DNA from: Flavobacterium macacae
GTDB lineage: Bacteria; Bacteroidota; Bacteroidia; Flavobacteriales; Flavobacteriaceae
Direction of reading: 5' to 3'
DNA: 64,000 nt
NCBI RefSeq assembly: GCF_003865365.1
Contig: NZ_RQVR01000010.1
Span: forward strand, 322-64,321
Within the stretch, counting starts at the first letter, position 1; every line of letters begins with the position of its first letter. The notes below the pieces were generated by a model. That model worked only from the letters and a program-made list of their open reading frames with translations. It was not told the DNA's origin and ran no database searches. Of this stretch, positions 7,779 to 16,830 are shown piece after piece. The position numbers were made by a program, and so were the translations under genes.

Positions 7779-9436
7779 TGAAAGCTATCCAAAAATCAAA
7801 TATCCAGAAACTTGGCTTGGTTGTCATCGCCATTATCGCCATCAATATTGCTTCCAATTTTTTCTTCAAGCGATTTGACTTGACCAAAGACAAACGCTAT
7901 ACTTTATCAGAAAGCACGTTGCAATTGATCAAAAAAGTGGACCAACCGCTGTATGTGACCATTTATTTAGACGGAGAATTTCCGGCGCAATTCAAGCGTT
8001 TGCAAACCGAAACAAGGCAAATGTTAGAAGAATTCAGAGCGTATAATTCAAACATCATCTTTATTTTTGACAATCCTACCAAAGATGAAACGGGCGAATT
8101 GGCTTCTAAATTAATGGAATTTGGGTTTATCCCGACCAACATCCAAAACACCGAAAAAGGAAAAAAATCAATGACTCCGGTGTATCCTTGGGCAATGGCC
8201 GAATATGGCGAAAAATGGTCAAGAGTTCCGTTATTGGTAAATAATTTCGGAAATAATGCAGAAGAAAACATCAGCAAATCGGTTCAATTATTAGAGTTCG
8301 CTTTCGCGGATGCGATTACAAAATTGACCAATAAAGAGATGAAAAAAATCGCCGTTTTAAAAGGAAATGGCCAAATGAACGACAAATATCTTTCTGATTT
8401 TATTCTAAATTTGAGAGAGAATTATTTGATTGGAGAATTTAATTTGGATTCCCTTTCGAACGACCAAAACAAGACCATTGAAAATTTAGAGCGTTTTGAC
8501 GCCACAATCATCGCCAAACCAACGGAAGCTTTTTCAGATTCTGAGAAATATATTTTAGACCAATATATAATGAATGGCGGAAAAACGCTTTGGCTGATGG
8601 ACAAAGTGGTGGCTGATTTAGACAGTTTGCAAAATAAATCTCAGTCGGCCTTGGCATTTCCGAGAGAGTTGAATTTGGACGATATGTTTTTTAAATATGG
8701 TATCCGGATCAATTATAATTTGGTGCAAGATTTACTTTCTACGCCAATTACAGCACGTTCTGAAACCGGAGAATTCCCGATTGACTGGCTGTATTCTCCG
8801 ATGATAAAATCGCAAGAAAATCATCCGATAAATAAAAATGTAAATTTGGTTAAATTAGAATTTGCCAACCAAATTGATACGTTGAAAAACAATATTAAAA
8901 AAACAGTTTTATTGCAAAGTTCTGCCCAATCCAAAATCGTTGGAGCTCCTCTTGAATTAGGACTTAACCAATTTATGGAAGAACTTAATGAAGCAGAATA
9001 TAACAAAGGAAACCAAACCGTAGGTGTTCTTTTGGAAGGAAAATTCACGTCTGCTTTCAAGAATCGCGTAAAGCCATTTTCAGCCTCAAAAGGGCTTGAC
9101 GATGGAAAAGAAAATAAGATGATCGTGATTGGAGATGGAGATATTATCAACTATACTTATGTCAATAAAAAGCCTTTGGAAAACGGATTGGACCAATGGA
9201 CACAGCAAGTTTATGGCAACAAAGATTTCTTGATGAATTCAGTCAATTATCTCTTAGATGACACCGGACTTATCAACATTCGAAGCAAAGATGTGAAATT
9301 AGCGTTGCTGGATGAAAATAAAGTAGCCAAAAATTACACCTTCACGAAGTTCGTAACTGTTGGATTACCAATAGCCTTGCTGGGAATATTCGGATTTTTA
9401 TTCACATATTTGAGAAAACGCAAGTACAGCAAATAA
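7778..9436 (+). CDS. gldG: gliding motility-associated ABC transporter protein GldG
   Basis: Membrane-anchored component of the GldAFG transporter, 552 residues. A transmembrane helix lies at about residues 12-32, then a large extracytoplasmic region with the LTKDKRYTLSEST motif that opens the family domain, and a second membrane helix at about 523-545 followed by a basic tail (RKRKYSK). It is cotranslated with gldF (TAATG overlap). In F. johnsoniae and relatives these genes are needed for gliding; whether this strain glides is not shown by two genes alone. Confidence 0.93.
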   Translation: MKAIQKSNIQKLGLVVIAIIAINIASNFFFKRFDLTKDKRYTLSESTLQLIKKVDQPLYVTIYLDGEFPAQFKRLQTETRQMLEEFRAYNSNIIFIFDNPTKDETGELASKLMEFGFIPTNIQNTEKGKKSMTPVYPWAMAEYGEKWSRVPLLVNNFGNNAEENISKSVQLLEFAFADAITKLTNKEMKKIAVLKGNGQMNDKYLSDFILNLRENYLIGEFNLDSLSNDQNKTIENLERFDATIIAKPTEAFSDSEKYILDQYIMNGGKTLWLMDKVVADLDSLQNKSQSALAFPRELNLDDMFFKYGIRINYNLVQDLLSTPITARSETGEFPIDWLYSPMIKSQENHPINKNVNLVKLEFANQIDTLKNNIKKTVLLQSSAQSKIVGAPLELGLNQFMEELNEAEYNKGNQTVGVLLEGKFTSAFKNRVKPFSASKGLDDGKENKMIVIGDGDIINYTYVNKKPLENGLDQWTQQVYGNKDFLMNSVNYLLDDTGLINIRSKDVKLALLDENKVAKNYTFTKFVTVGLPIALLGIFGFLFTYLRKRKYSK

Positions 9437-9451
9437 TGTTAATAATTTGGT

Positions 9452-9482
9452 TTTGATTTAGAATTAGTTTAAGATATATTTG
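9452..9482 (+). promoter_or_regulatory. dnaN promoter
   Basis: TTTG at 9452-9455, 19 bases, then TATATTTG at 9475-9482, matching the Bacteroidetes promoter consensus. The ATG of dnaN is about 50 bases downstream. Confidence 0.7.
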
Positions 9483-9531
9483 TGCAGTGTAAAATTTACA
9501 TCCATTTTTACATCCCTTAAAAAAAACGAAA

Positions 9532-10650
9532 ATGAAGTTTATAGTATCGAGTTCGTACTTATTAAAACAATTGCAAGTTTTAGGTAGCGTTATCAACAGC
9601 AGTAACACTTTGCCTATTTTAGATAATTTTCTTTTTGAATTAGACAACAATCAATTGACTGTTTCTGCTTCAGATTTAGAAACGACAATGTCTGCTACTT
9701 TAGAAATTGATTCTACAAGTACTGGAAGCGTTGCTGTTCCTGCAAAATTGCTTTTAGAAATCTTAAAAACATTTCCAGAGCAACCTTTGACTTTTACGGT
9801 TGAAGAAAACAGCACGATTGAAATCAGCTCCAATTCTGGAAAATATGCTTTAGCGTATGCTCCTGGAGAAGAATTTCCGAAATCTGTAAATCTTGACGAT
9901 CCTTCTTCAACAATTGTTCCGGCTGGAGTTTTAGCGACTGCGGTTAGCAAAACAATCTTTGCTGCAGGAAATGATGATTTGCGTCCGGTAATGTCGGGAG
10001 TATTTTTTCAATTTTCTCCAGAAGGTTTGACTTTCGTTGCAACGGATGCTCACAAATTAGTAAAATATGCAAGAACTGACGTAAAAGCGTCTCAAGTTGC
10101 TGATTTTATTATGCCAAAGAAACCTTTGAATATCTTAAAAAGTATTCTTGGAACTTCAGAAGCAGATGTAAAAATCGAATATAACGATTCAAATGCGACG
10201 TTCTCTTTTGACAATTATGTTTTGACTTGTAGATTAATTGACGGGAAATATCCAAATTATGAAGCGGTTATCCCAAAAGAAAATCCAAACAAATTGCTGA
10301 TCCAGCGTTCTCAATTTTTGAGTTCGGTGCGTCGTGTTGCGATTTTCTCTAATAAAACGACACACCAAATTCGCTTGAAAATTGCAGGAGCAGAATTAAA
10401 TATTTCTGCCGAAGATATTGATTACTCAAACAAAGCGGAAGAGCGCCTGACGTGTGATTATCAAGGCGACGATTTGCAAATTGGTTTCAATTCACGTTTC
10501 TTGACAGAAATGCTGACCAACTTGCAATCTGACGAAATTATGTTAGAAATGTCATTGCCAAATAGAGCCGGAATCCTTACTCCTGTTGACGGATTGGAAG
10601 ATGGTGAAACGGTAACAATGTTGGTGATGCCCGTAATGCTTAACAACTAA
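9532..10650 (+). CDS. dnaN: DNA polymerase III sliding clamp (beta subunit)
   Basis: Ring-forming clamp that holds the replicative polymerase on DNA. The 372-residue length and three-domain plan match DnaN. Recognisable segments include LPILDNFLFE early, the FVATDAHKLVKY segment in the second domain (about residue 166) and the C-terminal VMPVML end. The promoter at 9452-9482 is its own, and the lipoprotein gene begins six bases after its stop. It is not near dnaA in this window, as is normal in Flavobacteriaceae. Confidence 0.96.
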   Translation: MKFIVSSSYLLKQLQVLGSVINSSNTLPILDNFLFELDNNQLTVSASDLETTMSATLEIDSTSTGSVAVPAKLLLEILKTFPEQPLTFTVEENSTIEISSNSGKYALAYAPGEEFPKSVNLDDPSSTIVPAGVLATAVSKTIFAAGNDDLRPVMSGVFFQFSPEGLTFVATDAHKLVKYARTDVKASQVADFIMPKKPLNILKSILGTSEADVKIEYNDSNATFSFDNYVLTCRLIDGKYPNYEAVIPKENPNKLLIQRSQFLSSVRRVAIFSNKTTHQIRLKIAGAELNISAEDIDYSNKAEERLTCDYQGDDLQIGFNSRFLTEMLTNLQSDEIMLEMSLPNRAGILTPVDGLEDGETVTMLVMPVMLNN

Positions 10651-10656
10651 ATTTCT

Positions 10657-11199
10657 ATGAGAAACATTTTGAAAGTAGCTTCCCTTTTAGCCTTTTCGCT
10701 TTTTATTTCGTGTTCAGAAGAGGAATCAGGAAGAGATTTGGGACAAAATGGTTTTAGCCATAATGAAACATTTTATGTGCTGAACAATGCTTTTGTTACT
10801 GATGAAGATATTTTAGATAGTCTTCCGGCAGGAATTTCAGTTACGCTTTCAAATGTAAATTTGGCTGATTCAAGTGCTGTATCAAATGTTTCAAAATTAT
10901 ATTTTAAATATTCTGACATTAATTTAACAGCGGGAACAATTGCAACTATTTCAGATTATTATATTGAAGTGGGCGGAAAATTTGAATTTAACGCATTAGA
11001 CTCGACTTACGTTTACACAAATGGAACGTATCTTTTAAACAGTTCACAATCTGGATTGACTGCAACAGAAAAAAATGTGACAATTAATTCAGTTACTGAA
11101 AATAACGTTGATATGACTTTTTCGTTTACAAGAACAGACGGGCAAATTTTTTCAGGAAAATACAGTGGAATTTTTTCAGATTCAAATGTAAATCCATAA
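10657..11199 (+). CDS. lipoprotein of unknown function downstream of dnaN
   Basis: Protein of 180 residues with a lipoprotein signal (LLAFSLFISC, lipid-bearing Cys at residue 19) and then an acidic stretch SEEE. The mature part is rich in Ser, Thr and Asn and looks beta-rich, as in many Bacteroidetes surface or periplasmic lipoproteins. No known domain is recognised. It starts six bases after dnaN and is followed by a terminator, so it is probably read through from the dnaN promoter. Confidence 0.8.
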   Translation: MRNILKVASLLAFSLFISCSEEESGRDLGQNGFSHNETFYVLNNAFVTDEDILDSLPAGISVTLSNVNLADSSAVSNVSKLYFKYSDINLTAGTIATISDYYIEVGGKFEFNALDSTYVYTNGTYLLNSSQSGLTATEKNVTINSVTENNVDMTFSFTRTDGQIFSGKYSGIFSDSNVNP

Positions 11200-11220
11200 G
11201 CTTTTATCCAAACCTTTATA

Positions 11221-11266
11221 CCAATAAAAAAACCGTAGTCTCAATGAGCTACGGTTTTTTTATTGG
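11221..11266. terminator. bidirectional Rho-independent terminator
   Basis: CCAATAAAAAAACCGTAG pairs with CTACGGTTTTTTTATTGG around a ten-base loop, so both strands end in a T run. It lies between the convergent lipoprotein gene (+) and dehydrogenase gene (-) and serves both. Confidence 0.9.
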
Positions 11267-11285
11267 TTGCCATGCAATTTAGGTT

Positions 11286-12653
11286 TTACTCCGCGATTCG
11301 TATTAATTTCTTGTTGACAAATTCTTCAATTCCTAAAGCGGAAAGTTCACGGCCGTAACCAGACCGTTTGGTTCCCCCAAAAGGCAGATCTGGCCGAGAA
11401 GCCGTATGTTCATTGATGAAAACCATTCCTGTTTCAATTTGGCTTGCCACATTGATGGCACGATCGATATCTTTACTAAAAACCGAACCTCCCAAACCAA
11501 AAGACGAATCATTTGCCAAAGCAATGGCTTCGCTTTCGTCCTTCACTCTATAAAAAGAAGCTACAGGCCCAAAAATCTCCTCGTGATACGCCGTCATTCC
11601 TTTTTTAATATCGGTCAGGATTGTAGGTTCAAAAAAAGCGCCTTCCCTGTCCATTCTTTTTCCGCCGATTACGACTTTTGCTCCCGCTTTTACCGTTTCC
11701 TTAACTTGTTTCTCAATTGTTTTCACCGCTTCCTCACTGCTCAAAGGCCCGACCTCGGTATCTTTTTCTAATGGATTTCCGACTTTTAAACCTTCTAATC
11801 TTGATTTGAATTTCTCTAGGAAGGCATCTGCAATTTCTTCAACTACAATAATTCTTTTGGAGGAAGTACACGCCTGTCCCATGTTTCCAAATCGTCCGGT
11901 TACGGCACTTTTTACCGCATTTTCAAGATCGGCATCTTCTAAGACGATAAATGCATCGCTTCCGCCTAATTCCAAAACTGATTTTTTCAAATTTTTTCCA
12001 GCCGCTTCCGCCAAACTTGAGCCAGCTCCTTCGCTTCCGGTCAAAGACATTCCCGCAATTCTGGAATCTTCAGCCATCTTTGCAATCTTTTTGCTTGACA
12101 GAAACAAGTTTGTATAAACGCCTTCAGGAGCGCCTGCTTCTAAGAATAAATCTTCAATGGCTTTGGCGCATTGCGGCACGTTTGAAGCGTGTTTGATCGC
12201 GATCACATTTCCAGCCATAATATTTGGCGCGGCCATTCGTGCTACTTGGTTAAAAGGATAGTTCCAAGGCATTACGCCAAGAATGATTCCTATTGGAGCG
12301 TTTCTGATAAATGCTTTTCCGTCTTTTACTTCAACGTCTTTGTCTTTTAAAAATTCTTCGCCATTTTCTGCGTAATATTCATACACCGAAATACACATAT
12401 CGATTTCGGCTTCGCTTTGGGCAATTAATTTTCCCATTTCGATCGTAATCATTTCTGCCAATTCTTTTTTCTTCTTTTTCATCAACGAAGCCACTTTATT
12501 CAATAGCTTTTTGCGTTCAGCAAAAGAGCTACTTTTCCAGCTTGAATAGGCTTTATCAGCCGTTGCGATCTTGCCTTCCAATTCTTTTTCAGAAAGTTCA
12601 TCAAATTTTTTAACCGATTTGTTGTTGTATGGATTGATTGTTTCTATTGCCAT
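11286..12653 (-). CDS. NAD(P)-dependent succinate-semialdehyde dehydrogenase-like aldehyde dehydrogenase
   Basis: Aldehyde dehydrogenase superfamily member of 455 residues, oxidising an aldehyde to the acid with NAD(P)+. The general-base Glu is in VLELGGSDAF (about residue 222) and the nucleophilic Cys is in GQACTSSKR (about 258-266). The short N-terminus beginning ETINPYNNK is like the GabD/Sad group that uses succinate semialdehyde, but substrate cannot be fixed from sequence. The start ATG at 12653 is four bases from the end of the upstream alpha/beta hydrolase gene, so the two form an operon. Confidence 0.85.
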   Translation of the reverse strand: MAIETINPYNNKSVKKFDELSEKELEGKIATADKAYSSWKSSSFAERKKLLNKVASLMKKKKKELAEMITIEMGKLIAQSEAEIDMCISVYEYYAENGEEFLKDKDVEVKDGKAFIRNAPIGIILGVMPWNYPFNQVARMAAPNIMAGNVIAIKHASNVPQCAKAIEDLFLEAGAPEGVYTNLFLSSKKIAKMAEDSRIAGMSLTGSEGAGSSLAEAAGKNLKKSVLELGGSDAFIVLEDADLENAVKSAVTGRFGNMGQACTSSKRIIVVEEIADAFLEKFKSRLEGLKVGNPLEKDTEVGPLSSEEAVKTIEKQVKETVKAGAKVVIGGKRMDREGAFFEPTILTDIKKGMTAYHEEIFGPVASFYRVKDESEAIALANDSSFGLGGSVFSKDIDRAINVASQIETGMVFINEHTASRPDLPFGGTKRSGYGRELSALGIEEFVNKKLIRIAE

Positions 12654-12657
12654 TGTA

Positions 12658-13512
12658 TTAACTATTTATGCTTTGATATTCATTGACGAACCAAAAAATA
12701 TCGTTGTTTAATTTCTCTTTTTCGGTGTAAAATAATCCGTGCGGTGCGCCGTCATATTTAATGTATTTTGCCTGCGGAAGCATATCTGCTGTTCGATCGC
12801 TTGAAACTTCGATCGGCACCGTTTTGTCATCGGTTCCGTGAATAATCAACGTGGGGACGTTTATCTTTTTTATATCTTCCCTGAAATCGGTTGTTGACCA
12901 AGAACGCATCGCTTTTACAGTTGCATTTCCGTTGGACTGGAGCGTAATGATTTGGTTTGCATTCAAAAAATCATCGCTTACCGTTTTATTCAAAAGCGAA
13001 ACGCTGTAAAAATCTTTTGCAAAATTAGCCAGAAATTTAGGCCTGTCTGCGTAAATTTCTTTTTCTATCTGGGCAAACATTTCTTGTGGAAGACCCTCCG
13101 GATTGTTATCCGTCTTTAATAAAAAAGGAAGAACAGTGCTTACCAAAATTGCTTTTGTAACCCTACCTTCTGAATTATATTTTGAGAGATATCGAGCCAC
13201 TTCTCCTCCACCCATTGAAAACCCAACGAGCGTTAACTCTCTCAAATCTAACTGTTTAAGAAGCTCATCTAAATCAGAAGTTAAAGCATCATAATCATAA
13301 CTTTCCCAAGGTTTGTCTGATTTTCCAAAGCCTCTACGGTCATACGCAATGCATCTGATATTGTTTTTTGGAAGTACATCCAATTGCGATTCCCACATTT
13401 GGCTGTTCGAAGGCCAACCCGAAATGAACACAACAGGTTTTCCTTGTCCGATATCTTGATAATAAATCTTTACTTCTTGTGAAGCTTCTTGGTTGACGTT
13501 AATAAATGGCAT
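12658..13512 (-). CDS. alpha/beta hydrolase, chloroperoxidase/esterase-like
   Basis: Hydrolase of 284 residues with the catalytic triad visible: nucleophile Ser in GFSMGGGE (about residue 98), Asp in HGTDDKTVP (about 228) and His in DGAPHGLF (about 257). The ISGWPSN segment forms the oxyanion-hole loop. The family includes non-heme 'chloroperoxidases' and carboxylesterases; actual substrate unknown. Upstream gene of a two-gene unit with the aldehyde dehydrogenase (four-base gap). Confidence 0.87.
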   Translation of the reverse strand: MPFINVNQEASQEVKIYYQDIGQGKPVVFISGWPSNSQMWESQLDVLPKNNIRCIAYDRRGFGKSDKPWESYDYDALTSDLDELLKQLDLRELTLVGFSMGGGEVARYLSKYNSEGRVTKAILVSTVLPFLLKTDNNPEGLPQEMFAQIEKEIYADRPKFLANFAKDFYSVSLLNKTVSDDFLNANQIITLQSNGNATVKAMRSWSTTDFREDIKKINVPTLIIHGTDDKTVPIEVSSDRTADMLPQAKYIKYDGAPHGLFYTEKEKLNNDIFWFVNEYQSINS

Positions 13513-13579
13513 AGCTGATTTTTTTAATTATGATCTTAAAGTTAGCCATAGTAAAAATCAACTGGAAATCAATTAGTTA

Positions 13580-14437
13580 TTATTTAACATCTGAAATCAC
13601 ATCTTCTTCATGTAAAGCCAACATCGGAATATCAATTTTATAAGCCATTTTTTGCGTTAAGCTTGAACTGAAAATGTCTTCGAAAAAACCTCTTTTTTCT
13701 GTAAGCATCGTCAATAAATCAATGTGCTGGTTGTTTATAAAATCAACAATAGTTTGGCGAACGTCATCGTGAGGAATAACAAAAAACTGCACTGGTAAAT
13801 CGGCGCAACGCGCTTCCCAAGTTTTAATCTGTTCCTCCGTTACCTCAGAATTAGATTTTTTTACGAAAAGACTTTTGATAGATGCATTATATTTTGAAGC
13901 GATTACCGCCAACTTTTGCAAAGCCCTGAAATCTTTTTCTCGATACAAATTTGTGAAAGCAATTTCCTTGATCTTGCGATATTCCATTTCAGCGGGAATG
14001 CTCATTACCGGAACCGTAAGCGCGTTTATCGCCTCCCCAGCGTGTGACCCAAAAAGGGAGTCAAACCAATTATTTGAAGTTATGCTGGTTCCCATTACGA
14101 CCAAACTGATGTCTTGTTTTGCAATCGCCTCTTTCATCGCATAGGTCAGATCACCCGATTTTAAAAGGTGTGTCAAGCGAATATGTCCCATTCCAGAATG
14201 ATCTGCAATGTGTTTCAAATCTGGAATATGATCTTTAAAATGAGCCATTTGTGTGTCCTCTAAAGTATCATAAATCTCCTTAAAATTAATTGGAATTTCA
14301 GCTCCGTCAATAATCGGCATATCAAAAGTATGCAACAATAAAATTTCTGCCTGCAATGAATCGGCCATTTTCAAAGCATATTGAAAGGCATTTTTTGCAG
14401 TTTCTGAAAAATCGGTAGGAAAGAGAATTCGTTTCAT
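13580..14437 (-). CDS. universal stress protein, tandem UspA domains
   Basis: Protein of 285 residues made of two UspA-like domains. The first opens with MKRILFPTDFSETAKNAF and carries VVMGTS plus a downstream Gly-rich nucleotide-type loop (about residues 113-130); the second begins near residue 158 (IKEIAFTNLY) and is more divergent. Such proteins bind ATP or AMP and accumulate under stress. The gene is alone, and divergent from mnmE. Confidence 0.87.
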   Translation of the reverse strand: MKRILFPTDFSETAKNAFQYALKMADSLQAEILLLHTFDMPIIDGAEIPINFKEIYDTLEDTQMAHFKDHIPDLKHIADHSGMGHIRLTHLLKSGDLTYAMKEAIAKQDISLVVMGTSITSNNWFDSLFGSHAGEAINALTVPVMSIPAEMEYRKIKEIAFTNLYREKDFRALQKLAVIASKYNASIKSLFVKKSNSEVTEEQIKTWEARCADLPVQFFVIPHDDVRQTIVDFINNQHIDLLTMLTEKRGFFEDIFSSSLTQKMAYKIDIPMLALHEEDVISDVK

Positions 14438-14542
14438 TTGTTTTGTCTTTTGTACTTATAAAGTTACAAAAACAAAAGGTTCGGGAACAGAATCCCTTCA
14501 AAATTTTAAATTTTTAACAAAACATTTCATAAAAAAGAACGC

Positions 14543-14574
14543 TTTGGCAGATAGCATGTTTCCGCTTATCTTTG
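14543..14574 (+). promoter_or_regulatory. mnmE promoter
   Basis: TTTG at 14543-14546, 20 bases, then TATCTTTG at 14567-14574. This is a near-ideal Bacteroidetes promoter. The ATG of mnmE follows only 15 bases later, which also excludes the in-frame TTG at 14572 as a start because that codon lies inside the -7 element. Confidence 0.75.
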
Positions 14575-14589
14575 CCAAAAAATAAATTT

Positions 14590-15990
14590 ATGATTTCACA
14601 AGATACCATCGTCGCTTTAGCAACACCTTCGGGAGCCGGAGCGATTGCCATTATCAGGGTTTCGGGAAAAGAAGCGCTGACAATTTCGCAATCGATTTTC
14701 GAATCGGTTTCTGGAAAAGATATCTTGAAACAGAAATCACACACCATACATTTGGGCCATATTGTGGATGGCCCAAAGATTTACGACCAAGTTTTAGTAT
14801 CTCTTTTTAAAGGCCCCAATTCGTATACAGGTGAAAATGTGGTGGAAATCTCTTGCCACGGCTCTACTTACATCCAACAACAAATCATCCAATTATTGCT
14901 TCGTAAGGGTTGCAAAATGGCCGAGCCGGGAGAATTTACGTTACGAGCTTTTATCAACGGAAAACTGGATTTATCGCAAGCCGAAGCGGTTGCCGATTTG
15001 ATCTCTTCGGAAAATGAAGCTTCGCACCAAATTGCAATGCAACAGATGCGCGGTGGCTTTTCAAACGAAATTTCTAAATTAAGAGAAGAACTTTTAAATT
15101 TTGCTTCGCTAATTGAATTAGAATTGGACTTTGCAGAAGAAGATGTTGAATTTGCCGACCGAACGCAATTTAATGATCTGCTAAATCGAATTGAATTTGT
15201 TTTAAAACGCCTGATCGACTCTTTTGCTGTTGGAAACGTAATTAAAAACGGAATTCCTGTAGCCATTGTTGGTGAGCCAAACGTAGGAAAATCTACGCTT
15301 TTAAACGCCTTATTGAACGAAGAAAGGGCGATTGTTTCCGAAATTGCAGGAACGACTCGTGATACTATTGAAGACGAATTGGTCATCAACGGAATCGGTT
15401 TCCGGTTCATTGATACGGCCGGAATTCGCGAAACAAAAGACATTGTAGAAAGCATCGGAATCAAAAAAACTTTTGAAAAAATCGAGCAAGCCCAAGTAAT
15501 TCTTTATTTGTTTGATAGTTTAAAGTTTAAAGTTCAAAGCTCAGAATATATTTCAGAAATTGAAAAAGTAAAAAATAAATTTCCGCTAAAACCGCTTATT
15601 GTGGTTATTAATAAAGTCGATTTGCTTTCAACCGAAGAAGTAGCAATAATTCGTAAGCAACTTGAAACTTTAAACGTTACACTTGAGACAATTTCTGCAA
15701 AAGAAAAAATTGGTGTTGAAGATTTAAAAAATCAACTTATGTCTTTTGTAAACACCGGAGCTCTGAGAAATAACGAAACAATTGTAACGAATTCAAGACA
15801 TTACTATTCCTTACTTAAAGCTTTTGAAGAAATTCAAAAAGTAAAATTCGGAATTGCTACCAACATTTCAAGCGATTTGATGGCCATTGATATTCGTCAA
15901 GCGCTGTATTATTTTGGAGAAATCACCGGACAAGTAACGAACGACGAATTGCTTGGCAATATATTTGCTAATTTCTGTATCGGAAAATAA
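14590..15990 (+). CDS. mnmE: tRNA uridine-5-carboxymethylaminomethyl(34) synthesis GTPase MnmE
   Basis: GTPase that with MnmG modifies the wobble uridine of several tRNAs. The protein has 466 residues from the ATG at 14590. The N-terminal folate-binding domain is followed by the inserted G domain with G1 GEPNVGKS (about residue 228), the TTRD G2, DTAG G3 and NKVD G4 motifs, and the C-terminal FCIGK tail holding the family's essential Cys. A strong terminator follows. It is the last host gene before the mobile element; the gene itself is intact. Confidence 0.96.
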   Translation: MISQDTIVALATPSGAGAIAIIRVSGKEALTISQSIFESVSGKDILKQKSHTIHLGHIVDGPKIYDQVLVSLFKGPNSYTGENVVEISCHGSTYIQQQIIQLLLRKGCKMAEPGEFTLRAFINGKLDLSQAEAVADLISSENEASHQIAMQQMRGGFSNEISKLREELLNFASLIELELDFAEEDVEFADRTQFNDLLNRIEFVLKRLIDSFAVGNVIKNGIPVAIVGEPNVGKSTLLNALLNEERAIVSEIAGTTRDTIEDELVINGIGFRFIDTAGIRETKDIVESIGIKKTFEKIEQAQVILYLFDSLKFKVQSSEYISEIEKVKNKFPLKPLIVVINKVDLLSTEEVAIIRKQLETLNVTLETISAKEKIGVEDLKNQLMSFVNTGALRNNETIVTNSRHYYSLLKAFEEIQKVKFGIATNISSDLMAIDIRQALYYFGEITGQVTNDELLGNIFANFCIGK

Positions 15991-16031
15991 TTGATCAAAA
16001 TAAGACAAACTAAACGTTTATAAAAATTGTT

Positions 16032-16067
16032 AAAATGCTAATCTATAAAAGATTAGCATTTTTTTTA
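16032..16067 (+). terminator. Rho-independent terminator after mnmE
   Basis: AATGCTAATC pairs with GATTAGCATT around a seven-base loop, followed by eight or nine T. It lies about 40 bases after the mnmE stop. Confidence 0.88.
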
Positions 16068-16107
16068 TGTAATTACTATTGTGATTATTGTTTTTATTAT
16101 GCTTAAA

Positions 16108-16128
16108 TTTGTACCTCATTTGTACCTC
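16108..16128 (+). repeat. tandem TTTGTACCTC repeat, candidate attachment or integrase arm site
   Basis: TTTGTACCTC occurs twice (16108-16117 and 16119-16128) just outside the first gene of the mobile element. A similar pair (TTTGTACCCT, TCTGTACCCT) lies at 35881-35900. The position between the host terminator and the integrase module suggests the left attachment region, but the exact junction cannot be set without an empty site. Confidence 0.4.
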
Positions 16129-16252
16129 GAAATCAAATATTGAAAATGGAAAAATTGATTGGATAAATTATGTCCCTTAATTACCCTTAGTTCATCTTAT
16201 TTCGGCTTAAAGGTTCCAATGTCCAACATTATCATTAAAATAAAACCGACAG

Positions 16253-16819
16253 ATGAGCTCAAATATCAAGGTGGAAAGAATTTGCCAATTTTGCACTTCC
16301 GTTTTTATCGCGAAGACAACGGTAACCAAATACTGCTCCCACACCTGTGCAAGCAGGGCAAGCAAAAAGCGTCTCAAAGACCAGAAGATAGAAACCAGCA
16401 ATGCGGAAATTACAAAATTGAAAACCAAGCCTCTCGGGAATCTTATTGGGAAGGAATTTCTCAGCGTGAAAGAAGTAGCCCTCCTATTGGGTGCATCCTC
16501 AAAAACGATCTACCGAATCCTGGAAAGGGATAAGATCAATTTCCACAAACTTTCCGAACGCAAGACTCTGATACGACGTTCCGACATCGACGCACTATTC
16601 GAAAAGCCTGAACCCGCTTACGAGATTGTGATACGGCCAGTTGAAAAGAAAAAAGTTGCTTTAAAAGTCGAGGACTGCTATTCCATCGGGGAAATACAGC
16701 AGAAATTTAATATTTCAAATGGGGCATTGTATAACCTGCTGAAGAAGATGGGCATTGATAAGTTCTCCGAGGGAAAATTTACGTACGTGGCTAAAAAAGA
16801 TATTGAGGCATTGTTTTAA
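16253..16819 (+). CDS. HTH DNA-binding protein with N-terminal zinc-finger-like motif
   Basis: Protein of 188 residues upstream of the integrase. Residues about 11-32 hold a CQFC...CSHTC four-cysteine cluster like a small zinc finger. Two excisionase/MerR-like helix-turn-helix segments follow: LSVKEVALLLGASSKTIYRI (about 69-88) with a DIDALF end, and YSIGEIQQKFNISNGALYNL (about 141-160), also ending DIEALF. Such proteins sit beside integrases of Bacteroidetes elements and probably act in excision control or int regulation. The gene ends 11 bases before int, so the two are cotranscribed. Confidence 0.8.
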   Translation: MSSNIKVERICQFCTSVFIAKTTVTKYCSHTCASRASKKRLKDQKIETSNAEITKLKTKPLGNLIGKEFLSVKEVALLLGASSKTIYRILERDKINFHKLSERKTLIRRSDIDALFEKPEPAYEIVIRPVEKKKVALKVEDCYSIGEIQQKFNISNGALYNLLKKMGIDKFSEGKFTYVAKKDIEALF

Positions 16820-16830
16820 AATGAAAGATT

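Noticed and set aside
16000..16250. tRNA gene as the integration target
   Set aside because: No cloverleaf or tRNA 3' end sequence could be read in this stretch on either strand.
16159..16533. 124-residue open frame overlapping the HTH gene before int
   Set aside because: It begins with TTG and reads out of frame through the HTH gene, which has a cysteine cluster and HTH motifs in its own frame.
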